DNA of 10,000 bases from Cristatella mucedo. Its lineage: Eukaryota; Bryozoa; Phylactolaemata; Cristatellidae. The stretch is taken from assembly GCA_009760855.2 (NCBI GenBank), contig WPIO01000015.1, forward strand, positions 4,225,001 through 4,235,000, read 5' to 3'. How positions within the stretch are numbered: the stretch's first letter is position 1; the number at the start of each line of letters is the position of its first letter. Shown here piece by piece: positions 1 through 7,702 of the stretch. The translations under genes were made by a program, and so were the position numbers. The notes beneath the pieces were generated by a model, which saw only the letters and a list, made by a program, of their open reading frames with translations, was not told where the DNA came from and did no database searches.

Positions 1-1447
1 AAACCGCGTAGCGAGCTGAATCAGCTAGATCATGACTGATAATCCTTAGTCGCGGTTTCTGAATTGCAACTCCGAGGAACAGAATATGCGAAATCCTTGG
101 CCAAGGCCACGCACGAGAAGACGCCGTGAGATAGGCAGTCGATGTGATTCCAGAGTCGGCGTTGCCATTTGAGCTGATCTGAGCTCTAGGCCTTCGGAGA
201 CGTTCGGGGAACTCCACAGCCACTGTTGCATGCCTGTAACCCTCCTTTGCTGTCAAGTAAGACTTGTATGCGTTATGAATACGGACTTGGCAAGGTCAAG
301 GTAGGGAGCGCTCTCCGTCGCTGCCTTGTTTCTGCTACTGTCGGCACACCTGCGTGCATTGGTGCAGCACCTACAAGTAGCTGCAAACGCAACAAGGTTC
401 TGGAGTCAAGGTTTAGGAGTTCACCAGTAGTCGTCGCGCTTCGGCTGAGACTGGCACCCCCTCCCGCAAGTGCTGTTTTTGCGGCCTAGTTCCGACCGGA
501 CGTAGAAGCCGCACATCACGCCTGTGGCAAAGCGAACCGATGACGTCCATTTCTAGAGCGCCAATCAGTTTCAGAAAAATACTCATCACGTCAAAATCTC
601 TCACTTCGCACTCGCCTTCTTCAATATTTCACACTACTCTTTTTTGGCACGGTACACGCGCTACTTGATATGCTTCCTTGTCACTAGGAACTATAGCACT
701 GAATAAAAGTCAGTAGCTTGCCATGCTGCGCCTGCTGTGCTGCAGGAGTTTTCAATTATTTTAATTAACGTAAATTTCCGTCAAGCTAATTCCAGTAATG
801 CGGGCTTAGTGTACTTGCTTTGTTTAAGTACTAGCGGTGTAAACTGCAAAAAACTGGCACAAGTGTGCAAAACCGCACCCTGTTAAAAAATTCCTAGTAG
901 AATAAAATTGCCTTCCAAAGTCGTCGCTCTAAGCAGCAGCTTTCAAGAAGATGAAGAAACGGCATCAACGATAAATGGCATGCAGTGCCCTCTGTTCCAG
1001 AATTTGGCAGGAGATCTATGTCATCTGAAGGAGGGGGAGGATTGAATGTTAGCTGTCCAATAGTACAGTAAATTGGTTGCTGTAGACCAACGATTGTTAG
1101 GCCATACTGAGGATGCTGGGTAAGTCTTAATTCACTCTGCTCACATTTTGAGATTCCAGAAGATTTGGTGACAACGGTCCAAAGTTCGCTACTGATGAAT
1201 TAAAAGACTTAGCATCGCACTTCGGTGGGCATGCTTCCTACCCGAAACCCAAATGATTCACTAGGCGGCGGGCTAGCAGAGATATTCATCTAATGGCAAC
1301 AGTTAAAAATTATCAGCGAGGAAAACCTTCTGAGCATTGTTCTGCTGTGTACCAAGTGCAGCCTGCCACGTGACTGCCTAAGAAAGGGGAAGGACTTGAC
1401 GCTCTAGTCACTTTGCTGAATGGTCGATGGTTCATAGTGAGTTCACG
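1..1447. other. Unassigned non-coding stretch
   Basis: I see no recognisable gene or repeat here. Open frames are under 90 codons, overlap on both strands and carry no motif I recognise. Composition is mixed, with a mildly AT-rich part at roughly 740-910. A CACGTG E-box-like hexamer lies near 1368, but a single hexamer has no predictive value. This is probably intergenic or intronic sequence. Confidence 0.5.
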
Positions 1448-1590
1448 ATGATGGCGCACTAGGTAAGACGGTTGCTTTTCACAACCGTGGTTCCAAGGTC
1501 GTGGGTTCGAATCCTGCGGTGGACGATTCCTTATTGCCACTTCAAGTGGTGATGATAGCCGTAAAGGCTCTTCTGTCGCTGTAAAAAATT
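1448..1590 (+). mobile_element. tRNA-derived SINE, copy 1
   Basis: This is a short interspersed element with a tRNA-like head, the kind transcribed by RNA polymerase III and mobilised by LINE proteins. The head starts at about 1450 (TGGCGCACTAGGTAAGACGG), an A-box/D-arm-like segment. It is followed by an anticodon-arm-like hairpin, GGTTG-CTTTTCA-CAACC, near 1470-1486. A perfect B box, GGTTCGAATCC, lies at 1504-1514 inside a T-arm that can pair (GTGGG with CCTGC). The body follows, with a small CCACT/AGTGG inverted repeat and an AGCC-GGCT stem. The conserved tail block GGCTCTTCTGTCGCTGTAA ends near 1583. Copies at 7703-7860 and 5550-5745 align over the same modules, which is why I call it a SINE and not a tRNA gene. 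The tail after about 1588 is AT-rich and unlike the other copies, so the end is truncated or diverged. No target-site duplication was evident. Confidence 0.82.
1504..1514 (+). promoter_or_regulatory. Pol III B box of SINE copy 1
   Basis: The sequence GGTTCGAATCC matches the internal B-box consensus of tRNA-type pol III promoters and lies in a T-arm-like hairpin. The A-box-like segment is about 45 nt upstream, a normal spacing. The motif is intact; whether it is active cannot be judged. Confidence 0.7.
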
Positions 1591-2560
1591 TTAGTTGAAT
1601 TTTGCTTGTATTTTTGCATGCTTCTTTTTTCTCTTATTGAACAGGGATAAAAACCGCCTTTGCAATGCAGTCAGCTGTCTGCTAAACTGTGTGGAAAAGG
1701 TCGCCACACAAAGGTCCATTGTATGGAACTTAACAAGCCTTTGAAACAATGATATTATAATTGTATTGTCAATTTCTAAAGCTAAAAACGAATATATTTA
1801 TATTTTCATGGCGAAAAAAAACACAATATAATTTTATTGTAAATTCATGTAATACAAAACTGTGTGATTTAATAGATTTTTCATCGAAGAAAACAATTAC
1901 AAATTGTGTCTACTAAGCACGCTGCGCGGTCTTACGCAGTCCACAATCAACGAAATTTGGTCAGACTCAGGACTCTGTAAGAGTGCTGTTAAAAATTAAA
2001 GCGTATGGGCTAAATTTCCCCATAAGTATTGCAATAATATAAATACTGTTCATCTGCAAACTACAAACTATTGATATTGTTACGCCACGCAATGCAATAT
2101 ATTTTATTAGCGCAATACAATCTATTGCCATATGAATATATTTTACCGGAGAACTAAACTCTCTGAGCTCCTCAGAGCATCTAGGAGCAGATTTTAGAAA
2201 TGGCAGGTGGATGGAAATCTGAAATTTTGGGTCAACTGGCTGGGCCGGACCATTAGATGCTGCTTGCATGGGAATGCGTAAGCGAAATTGCATGCAATTT
2301 TTTTTGGGTAAACCCGAACAACCGTCATCATCGTCTATAGCGCGGAATCGAAGCCACACCTTTTTTGCAGAGCTCATTTAGGAAATGGCTGTCGTGGGAT
2401 CGCAGTGGATCGAAATGGACGACAGTCATTCATGGCGTCCACTTGGCACGACAGCGTCAGCTCAGTGTCAGTATGTCCGTACGTATCAGTTGTCGAGCCG
2501 TTACTGGCAGTCTGTTGTCGCTGCAAGCACTCGCTGCCGCGTAGGACTGGGCGGTGAGAT
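1591..2560. other. Unassigned, partly AT-rich stretch
   Basis: No gene is recognisable. About 1740-1900 and 2030-2150 are strongly AT-rich, with imperfect runs of ATATTTTAT type. The longest open frame (minus, 1967-2377, 136 codons) has no recognisable domain and probably arises by chance. Confidence 0.45.
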
Positions 2561-2590
2561 AAGAAATAAAGCCGCTACTGCGAGCAGCCG

Positions 2591-2621
2591 GAACAGCGAG
2601 GAACAGCGAGAGCAGCGAGGA
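2591..2621 (+). repeat. Short GGAACAGCGAG tandem repeat
   Basis: A unit of about 10 nt (GAACAGCGAG) occurs twice in tandem, followed by a degenerate unit (AGCAGCGAG) and a partial one. It is a small imperfect minisatellite produced by slippage. Confidence 0.6.
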
Positions 2622-2663
2622 ACCGCTTTCTGCTCCGAACACTTCGAATGAAGAAGGCGAGTA

Positions 2664-2678
2664 GTAGCCGCCGGCTAC
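2664..2678. repeat. Perfect 7-bp inverted repeat
   Basis: GTAGCCG, a single C, then CGGCTAC form a 15-nt perfect palindrome. A second hairpin, GTCGCC-GAGCGA-GGCGAC, follows at 2695-2712. No function is assigned. Confidence 0.5.
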
Positions 2679-2712
2679 ACTGCGCGAGCGAAGTGTCGCC
2701 GAGCGAGGCGAC

Positions 2713-3060
2713 CGCTAGGCAGTCGTCAGACCTCGAGTAGCGACCCCGCTAAATTGACCGGTTACATCGGGCAAACCGCATTTAGCAGCACTGCGTTCTC
2801 ACATTAGCTGCTGATGCTCGTAATGCAATGAAGGAAGCGGAGCCGCAGTGCGCTGCCTGCGCGAACTGTGCACAGCAGCAGTGCGACTCTGGCAGGAATC
2901 ACTGGGCGAATAAAGACTGCTCGCTTACTTATGGCCTCACTAGGGGCGTGCTGAGTTGCGACAATCCACGACCCACGTTGTGGGTCGGAGCAAATATCTT
3001 TTCCGTATCCGTCGGTCAACCCGAGCGATATCGCAGCTCTTTTAGTAAAGGAGCACTGTG
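2713..3060. other. Unassigned stretch with one short hairpin
   Basis: No gene is recognisable. The one structure I see is a perfect inverted repeat at 2969-2987: CGACCCAC, loop GTT, GTGGGTCG. Overlapping open frames on both strands (2804-3019 minus, 2828-3061 plus) are short and lack motifs. Confidence 0.45.
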
Positions 3061-3114
3061 ACTTGGATTTAGTAAACGACCTTGGATTTACACTTGGATT
3101 TAGTAAACGACCTT
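3061..3114 (+). repeat. Tandem duplication, 23-nt unit at 31-nt period
   Basis: An identical 23-nt block, beginning ACTTGGATTTAG and ending ACGACCTT, sits at 3061-3083 and 3092-3114. The 8-nt spacer repeats part of the unit, because the CTTGGATTTA decamer also starts at 3081. Exact identity of the copies suggests a recent slippage or repair duplication. Confidence 0.85.
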
Positions 3115-3309
3115 GCAGCCTGAGCTATTGCCAACTGCAGAGGTTTGATATGCATGTTGTCAATATACCGTGCCAATTCTGAGTTATTGATTTCATTTTA
3201 AATGGAGCTGTTAGGATCTTGAGCTATCCAGCTCAGTTAGTAGCCGCCAATCCTGGACAGGGATCAAACATGGTGACTGGCTGTGGAAGCGGTATTTCGA
3301 ATGAAAATT

Positions 3310-3722
3310 CCAAACTTTACTCAGTCATGAACGATGAACTCCTAAACTACGACAAGATCGAGGATGGTTGCACTACGCCACTACCGAAAGGGAGTCAAGT
3401 TCTTGAATTCAGTCAAACATTAGTGGTTTCCTCTGAGAGGAAGTTTGGTTTTTCGTTGTTTTGCTTAAGGAAACTGGCTGACATCCAGGACCAAACGTCT
3501 GTAGGACGCATTTAGTTTATCAGCCGCCCAAGCGAGTTCTGATGGTCTGAACGACAAGTACAGCTCGATGTCTTCGTCGTAGAAATGATATCGCTACCAG
3601 CGGCCGATTCTTTTTCCGATTGGCTTTATGTAAAATAGAGAAATGCAATGGACCACCAAGCAAACCCTTCCGTAACTTCACGGGCGTTTGATCTCTGGAT
3701 AGAACTCCATCGTACAACGGAT
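3310..3722 (-). pseudogene. Decayed CR1/L2-like LINE reverse transcriptase core
   Basis: Read on the minus strand, this is a broken reverse transcriptase of a non-LTR retrotransposon. In order the pieces are: VLSRDQTPVKLRKGLLGGPL (about 3635-3705), matching the TPV..GVPQGSVLGPLLF region; after a frameshift, YIKPIGKRIGRW; then HFYDEDIELYLSFRPSEL around 3535-3590. This last block has YDED at 3570-3581 in place of the catalytic YADD. After another frameshift comes DVWSWMSASFLKQNNEKPNF (about 3435-3500), matching the WMS.N.LKLN..KTE block. After a stop comes GSGVVQPSSI at about 3350-3385, and the RSLGV motif follows in a third frame. At least two frame changes, internal stops, a degenerate GVPQGS and a mutated active site make it non-functional. 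Motif order and spacing are those of the CR1/L2/Rex group of the Jockey superfamily. The upstream limit is where similarity fades, consistent with 5' truncation. Confidence 0.85.
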
Positions 3723-4261
3723 TAGGGCATGAGGCTACCGTGGTGCTGCAGCTGCAGCGGTGGCACAATGCCGCACGACCGCTCCGCGGGGCGACCGCAG
3801 CGATATTCACTCAATTGCCGCTCCACATCAGCTGCTGCAAGCTGCTCAGGGTCTGTAACCGAGATTCAAAGGCCGCGTATCAAAGAGGGAACCAAGACGG
3901 GACCAATTAGTCATGCCTCACGGAATGAAATGGTGCTCTGGCCACCACACTTAATTTCAAGTGGCGTAATAAAATCGGATGAGTGCAGTAGCCATAATAG
4001 CTTTCAGGAGCTGAATACCTAATGAAATTGGTCGCAGTTGGCCAGATGCTGTCCGTTGCTGATGGCGTCAAAAGTCGATAGATTACTGGGCGGTTGGGAG
4101 CGAAGAAAAAGCAAGAGACGTTGTTGCGGCTTGTTGTGCTACCAATTGTTAGATATGAAAAAACCTAGACTGCTGTAGAGCTCGTATTAGCCAAGACCTT
4201 CTAAAGATCACGGCTTGCATGAAGGCATAGAACAAAACTGATCGGCAGTTTATTATTGGAC
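3723..4261. other. Unassigned stretch upstream of the LINE fossil
   Basis: No continuation of reverse transcriptase motifs could be read above 3722. A perfect 14-nt CTGCAG-type palindrome lies at 3745-3758. The plus open frame at 3729-4022 has no recognisable domain and is probably a chance frame. Confidence 0.4.
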
Positions 4262-4343
4262 GCTCTCTCGCTCTCTCTCTCTTTATCTATCTCTCTTTCT
4301 CTTTCTCTCTCTTTCTCTCTCTTTCTCTGTCTGTCTCTGTCTC
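4262..4343 (+). repeat. CT-rich microsatellite
   Basis: About 80 nt of nearly pure pyrimidine on this strand is made of CTCTCT and CTTTCTCT units, with TATC and TGTC interruptions. This is an old, imperfect (CT)n/(CTTT)n simple repeat. Confidence 0.95.
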
Positions 4344-4589
4344 ACTGCGTCCACATCCTAAAATAAAAAGTCCGCACTGTTAGCATAGAGCATTCTATTC
4401 GAAAGCCACAGACAGGTGCGTGTGTATGGCACCGGCCGTAGCGCACAGTAGCTAACTAGCTTGAACCAAAGAAGCACTGCATAGCTATTTAAACAGATGT
4501 CCAGCCTAAAATGTTCAAAATATAGATTCTGGATCATGTAGGTTCTAATGTAGAAACTGCTAACAATCTCGTGGCCTTCGTAATCAGGC
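4344..4589. other. Unassigned stretch between microsatellite and LINE tail
   Basis: I see no gene, no transposon motif and no notable repeat here. Confidence 0.4.
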
Positions 4590-4690
4590 TGCTTTAATAA
4601 TTATAATAATATTATAATAACAGTACATTTGTATAGGGCCCTCAGAGAACTGAATCTCTTTCTAGGCACTTTGCAGATGCTATATAGAAA
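4590..4690 (-). mobile_element. LINE 3' tail with degenerate (TTA)n end
   Basis: On the minus strand this reads TATAGCATCTGCAAAGTGCC, a spacer, TTCTCTGAGGGCCCTATAC, then a degenerate TTATTATAATATTATTATAA tract at 4598-4620. It aligns with the 6968-7057 copy over about 70 nt, including the TTCTCTGAGGG core. This arrangement (an inverted-repeat block followed by a short A/T-rich microsatellite) is typical of CR1/L2-type LINE 3' ends, or of SINEs that borrow them. The stem is decayed compared with the other copy. No coding remnant is readable upstream (4691-4850), so it is a heavily 5'-truncated insertion or a LINE-tailed SINE. Confidence 0.65.
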
Positions 4691-5549
4691 GCACTACCAA
4701 ACGATTGGTAACTTCCGCAACATCCGGTAACATCCGCAAGCAGCATGCTCTGTGGAAGGAGGTACATGCACTCGAAGAACGAATCACGAAGACCCACCGA
4801 ACCCGTGCAAAAAAGGTTCACGACGCTGGGTTCCCTTTTCACTTTCCTGCTGCAATTTGCTGCTGACTGAGCTGAGAGTGAAGCGTGTGTGAGCCACGAG
4901 TGGAGCGCTCGCTGACGCCCGTACAGGCGTCGCCACCCAATCCACCCAGTGTCACGCCTCTAGCCGAGCACGCTCTCTAATGGTGGCGTGGCGATTGGCG
5001 TGGCGAGCTTAAACGGTCCCCCGTTCTCATTCCGACGTCGGGCGTCCGCCGCGACGAATTAGCATGCGTCCTGGCATCGCAGCTGGCTCAATAGATAATT
5101 ATCTCTTTACCCTGAGGTATAATTAAGATGTCAGGTGTTCCGCGGCGTCCGCGAACCCTGCACCCACGCGCTGACGACGATTCTTTCTATTTTCGTCGGC
5201 TTCGAGGTGTCGAACCCCAGCAGCGGCAGACGATGGGTTTCAAAGATGTTTAGCTGACAAGTTCCGGCGACACGCGGCAGGCGGCAGAAGCTACGAATGC
5301 GGAGCTCCGGCTCTGGCCCGGAGTAAACGGACGCGCATAAACTCATATACGCCGCGCTGCGAGCCGTCGCGAGCTCCATTAAACTGCACGGCCGCACCCG
5401 CATCCGGAAAGAGCTCTACGAGCGCATCCGCAGCCGTACGAGTCAGCAGCGAAAGCTCAGCAGGTCGTGCTGCGAGAGGCGAGCGTGGCGAGCAAGATTC
5501 GATTACTCCGTCATTCCCAGCAATCTTCGTCGACCATCTTGTAACAACG
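4691..5549. other. Unassigned GC-rich stretch
   Basis: No gene is recognisable. Small structures include TACCAA-ACGA-TTGGTA at 4695-4710, the near-palindrome GACGCC..GGCGTC at 4914-4931, and the direct repeat GGCGTGGCGA at 4985-4994 and 4997-5006. From about 4860 the sequence is GC- and CpG-rich. The open frames of the minus strand have no recognisable domain. Confidence 0.4.
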
Positions 5550-5602
5550 AAAAGGAAAGGCGCTCTCGAAGCTACGCCGCCTAGGCCAGGGGTCAGAGTC
5601 CT

Positions 5603-5637
<35 letters not shown>

Positions 5638-5745
5638 TGCAGCAGCAGTAGGCTACTCTATACTTTGCCCACTGCAGGCGCGGGGGTAGGTGAAGGCCGT
5701 TGCAGGCTCTTCGGTCGCCGTAAAACGAGGCTGTCAAATCAGCCG
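5550..5745 (+). mobile_element. tRNA-derived SINE, copy 3, split by a CAG expansion
   Basis: This is a diverged third copy of the SINE seen at 1448 and 7703. Its 3' half aligns well with copy 2: GCCCACTGCAGGCG for CGCCACTGCAAGCG, then GGCTCTTCGGTCGCCGTAAA for the GGCTCTTCTGTCGCTGTAAA type, then GAGGCTGTCAAATCAGC for GAGGCTGTTTAATCAGC. The 5' half is weaker: AGGAAAGGCG at about 5553 for AGGTAAGGCG, and GGTCAGAGTCCTGC at 5591-5604 for GGTTCGATTCCTGC. The B box is mutated, so the pol III promoter is probably dead. At the point where the other copies read CCTGCGGTGGGC, this copy carries about 44 extra nt of CAG repeat before resuming at AGTAGGC. The left boundary is approximate. Confidence 0.7.
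5604..5648 (+). repeat. (CAG)n microsatellite
   Basis: Eleven CAG units (5604-5636) are followed by one CTG and three more CAG units. The tract lies inside the SINE remnant at the base of its T-arm, so it most likely grew from the CTGCGG of the SINE. The minus-strand frame through it is a run of cysteine codons, which is an artefact of the repeat. There is no evidence that it is translated. Confidence 0.95.
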
Positions 5746-6429
5746 CGCATTTTTTTGCTTGGCAGTGCGGTCGCAGTTCAACGCGAGCGTTCGCGCGCTA
5801 GGCCCCTGAGATTGCGTTCGATTCCCGTTCAATGCCGGAAGAGGCGATGAACGGGAAGTGATGCGGCATCGCCGCTGGAGTCGAATTAGGAAACGCTAAC
5901 GGGCTGAGATCGAGCGGCCTTTGACGTCGTTTTTCTCCCTACTTTTCCCGGAAGTCATAACCGGCCATTTCTAACCGTTCCGCCGCCGCCGCCTTACGCA
6001 CCCGTTCGTTGCTCGCATTACTTTGAGGACACACTTGCCACTCCTTAAACCGATTTTTCTCTCCTTTCGCTAGAGTGCCCAAACCCAAGAAGTGACCGGC
6101 CGTCTCCAGCACTTGGTGTAGCGAGAGCGGGAGGTCAGAGAGATCAAAAGAACGAACGGCTGTGGACGTCGGGGCTGTGCCGTTCAGCGACGGTGCAGTG
6201 GGCTCCGCGGGTGACGCACGTGGCTTCTTCGGCGCCGCTGCTGAGCGATGGAGCGGACCAGTAAGCGACGCCGTGCGCATAGCGCCATCGGAAATAACGC
6301 CCATCTCACTGGCCGCCTGAACCGAAAAGATCTCTCATCATGCAGTCGCCCAAGCTTAATTAAGCCAATGCAATGTAATGTATCTCCGTCAGTAACTCCA
6401 CAAAGTCGTAAAGACCATGTGGGTGTTAC
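5746..6429. other. Unassigned GC-rich stretch
   Basis: No gene is recognisable. A perfect 10-bp inverted repeat, TTCCCGTTCA and TGAACGGGAA, lies at 5822-5831 and 5848-5857 with a 16-nt loop. Overlapping open frames on the minus strand (5939-6304, 6184-6453) are low-complexity and motif-free. Confidence 0.4.
5822..5857. repeat. Perfect 10-bp inverted repeat
   Basis: TTCCCGTTCA at 5822-5831 is exactly complementary to TGAACGGGAA at 5848-5857, around a 16-nt loop. It is a possible hairpin or a palindromic protein site. Nothing around it indicates a role. Confidence 0.6.
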
Positions 6430-6682
6430 GCAGGAGAGTTTTGCATAGCGCACTCACAGCCTAAGCGGCTTTCGGTACGCATTCGGTAGCCAACAGACTT
6501 CTTCTCACGCAACAAAGAGAAAGTGGGAAGCATAGCAGAGTTAGGAGAGCAGTTGAGGTAGTGAGTAGCATAGAAGTAGCAGTTCAGGACCGCTGAAAAA
6601 GATGTGCCATAGTCGGCAGTTGGAGAGTAGATGTCGTTGCGTAAGAATTGTGGAAGCGAGTTCCACAGTCTAGGGCCTGCAG
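6430..6682 (-). pseudogene. LINE C-terminal end and 3' tail
   Basis: On the minus strand the frame reads SFSSAGPRLWNSLPQFLRN (about 6632-6690), the hallmark GPRLWNSLP block near the C terminus of CR1/L2-type reverse transcriptases. A frameshift then gives TTSTLQLPTMAHLFQRS followed by a stop. This resembles the usual final stretch with LKTHLF shortly before the end of ORF2. About 120 nt of 3' UTR follows. It ends in CGAAAGCCGCTTAGG and TGTGAGTGCGCTATGCAAAA at about 6438-6475, a decayed version of the stem-loop tail at 6999-7038. The element is 5'-truncated: minus-strand sequence above about 6690 is replaced by an inverted copy of the same codons. It may be the same family as the fossil at 3310-3722. 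Confidence 0.75.
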
Positions 6683-6728
6683 AGCTAAAGCTTCTGCAGA
6701 TCCTAGACTGTGGAACTCGCTTCCACAA
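6648..6728. repeat. Near-perfect 81-nt palindrome (35-bp arms)
   Basis: The left arm at 6648-6682 pairs with the right arm at 6694-6728. The outer 27 bp are perfect. Then come one G-T pair, one mismatch and six further perfect pairs, leaving an 11-nt loop, AGCTAAAGCTT. The loop itself contains AGCT and AAGCTT. Read outward from the centre, both arms encode PRLWNSLP (left arm on the minus strand, right arm on the plus), so the palindrome is two head-to-head copies of a LINE C-terminal motif. Outside the arms the flanks do not match each other. The arms are far better preserved as a pair than the LINE sequences elsewhere in the window. Confidence 0.9.
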
Positions 6729-6967
6729 GACAACTCTCCGGCCGACGCGAACCGGCCTGATGAAAAACAACCGCCCTGAAAGCATTGCCTTCGAGCGATT
6801 CTCCAGCTTGTCGTTTCTGAAACTCTACCGGCAAAGTTGTACACCACACAAGGAATCGCCCTTTCCTAATCGTAGAGTCGTCCCGGTCGAAGGTTTCATA
6901 GATTTAGCAGGGACCCGCGTTTCGTATTTTCAAATTACTTATTCGCCGCACAGAGATTTAAGTTATC
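6729..6967. other. Unassigned stretch between palindrome and LINE tail
   Basis: No gene or transposon motif is recognisable. The plus open frame that crosses it (6631-7020) runs through the palindrome and the TAA repeats and is a chance frame. Confidence 0.4.
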
Positions 6968-7057
6968 TAATAATAATAATAATAATAATTCACTTGATAA
7001 AGCGCCCTCAGAGAACTTAATCTTTCTCTAGGCGCTTTACATTTGCTATAAAGTGAA
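6968..7057 (-). mobile_element. LINE 3' tail with stem-loop and (TTA)n end
   Basis: On the minus strand this reads GTAAAGCGCC, a spacer with TTCTCTGAGG, GGCGCTTT, then GTGAATTATTATTATT ending in seven TTA units (6968-6989). AAAGCGCC at 6999-7006 and GGCGCTTT at 7031-7038 form a perfect 8-bp stem around 24 nt. A stem-loop followed by a short microsatellite is the recognition end expected of CR1/L2-like LINEs. It is better preserved than the copy at 4590-4690, so this is probably the younger insertion. I could not read LINE coding sequence upstream of it. Confidence 0.75.
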
Positions 7058-7339
7058 ATGCAATTGAATGGTAAGTAAAATCATGCTTGAAAAAACAAAC
7101 GAAATGAATGATATGGTTAGGGGTGACATGCACAGGGTCTCTGTGTTAACCACCAGAGGAAAATAATGCAAAGGGCTGAGCAGCTTGAGAAATCGTGGCG
7201 GCGAAATCCCTTCGTCATCCATTTTTGAAATGCTGACTGTTATCGGACGCACGCCTCGCTCTCGCTTTCGGTCAAGCGTAGGGTCATCTATCAGTTCAAG
7301 TATCGGTACCTCTGGGAGCAAATTGGACGACTCGGGCTC
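7058..7339. other. Body upstream of the LINE tail, unassigned
   Basis: On the minus strand this is the sequence immediately 5' of the LINE tail, so it is probably 3' UTR of that insertion or the body of a LINE-tailed SINE. The 91-codon minus frame at 7046-7321 has no recognisable domain. Confidence 0.35.
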
Positions 7340-7680
7340 TTAAAAACGCAAAATGCAATAGGATGATAAATAATAAAGCTAATACAATAAAATAGTTTAT
7401 AACAAATAATCTATATTATAATTTATTTTAATTAAAAACAAGATATACATATTACAATATATACTAGTTTTATTATAGCATAATTTTATAAATATTATAT
7501 ATCTTATATTATATTTATATTTTATACTTTATATTTATATTTATATTCATATTTATATTTGTTATATTATATTATTATATTATATTATATTATTATATTA
7601 TATTATTATATTTATATAAATACAATCTATATCAATTTTTTATCATATTATGCTACAAATTAAAGTTATTATCGTTATTA
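7340..7680. repeat. Very AT-rich low-complexity tract
   Basis: G and C are scarce over about 300 nt. Around 7500-7560 the tract is built from TATATT/TTTATA hexamer-like units. Around 7561-7620 it is built from ATTATATT units of alternating 5- and 8-nt spacing. This is an expanded simple-sequence region able to unwind easily. No gene is present. Confidence 0.9.
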
Positions 7681-7702
7681 CCACTGATGACTTTTCAGAC
7701 TC

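Noticed and set aside
1448-1525. Genuine tRNA gene
   Set aside because: B box and T-arm are good, and an anticodon-like hairpin exists, but the acceptor stem does not close. The same head recurs with a shared 3' body in two other places, which fits a SINE.
1967-2377. 136-codon minus frame
   Set aside because: It crosses AT-rich low-complexity DNA, has no domain and no sensible gene context. The aspartate run (DDDD) comes from a short repeated trinucleotide.
5291-5737. Poly-cysteine protein frame
   Set aside because: The cysteine run is the minus-strand translation of the CAG microsatellite inside a SINE, so it is a repeat artefact.
5760-5826. Another tRNA-like pol III unit (TGGCAGTGCGG and GTTCGATTCCC)
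   Set aside because: The spacing is plausible, but the A box is weak, no stems form, and no body or tail of the SINE family follows.
6631-7020. 129-codon plus frame with an isoleucine run
   Set aside because: It passes through the palindrome and the TAA microsatellite of a LINE tail; the isoleucine run is the microsatellite.
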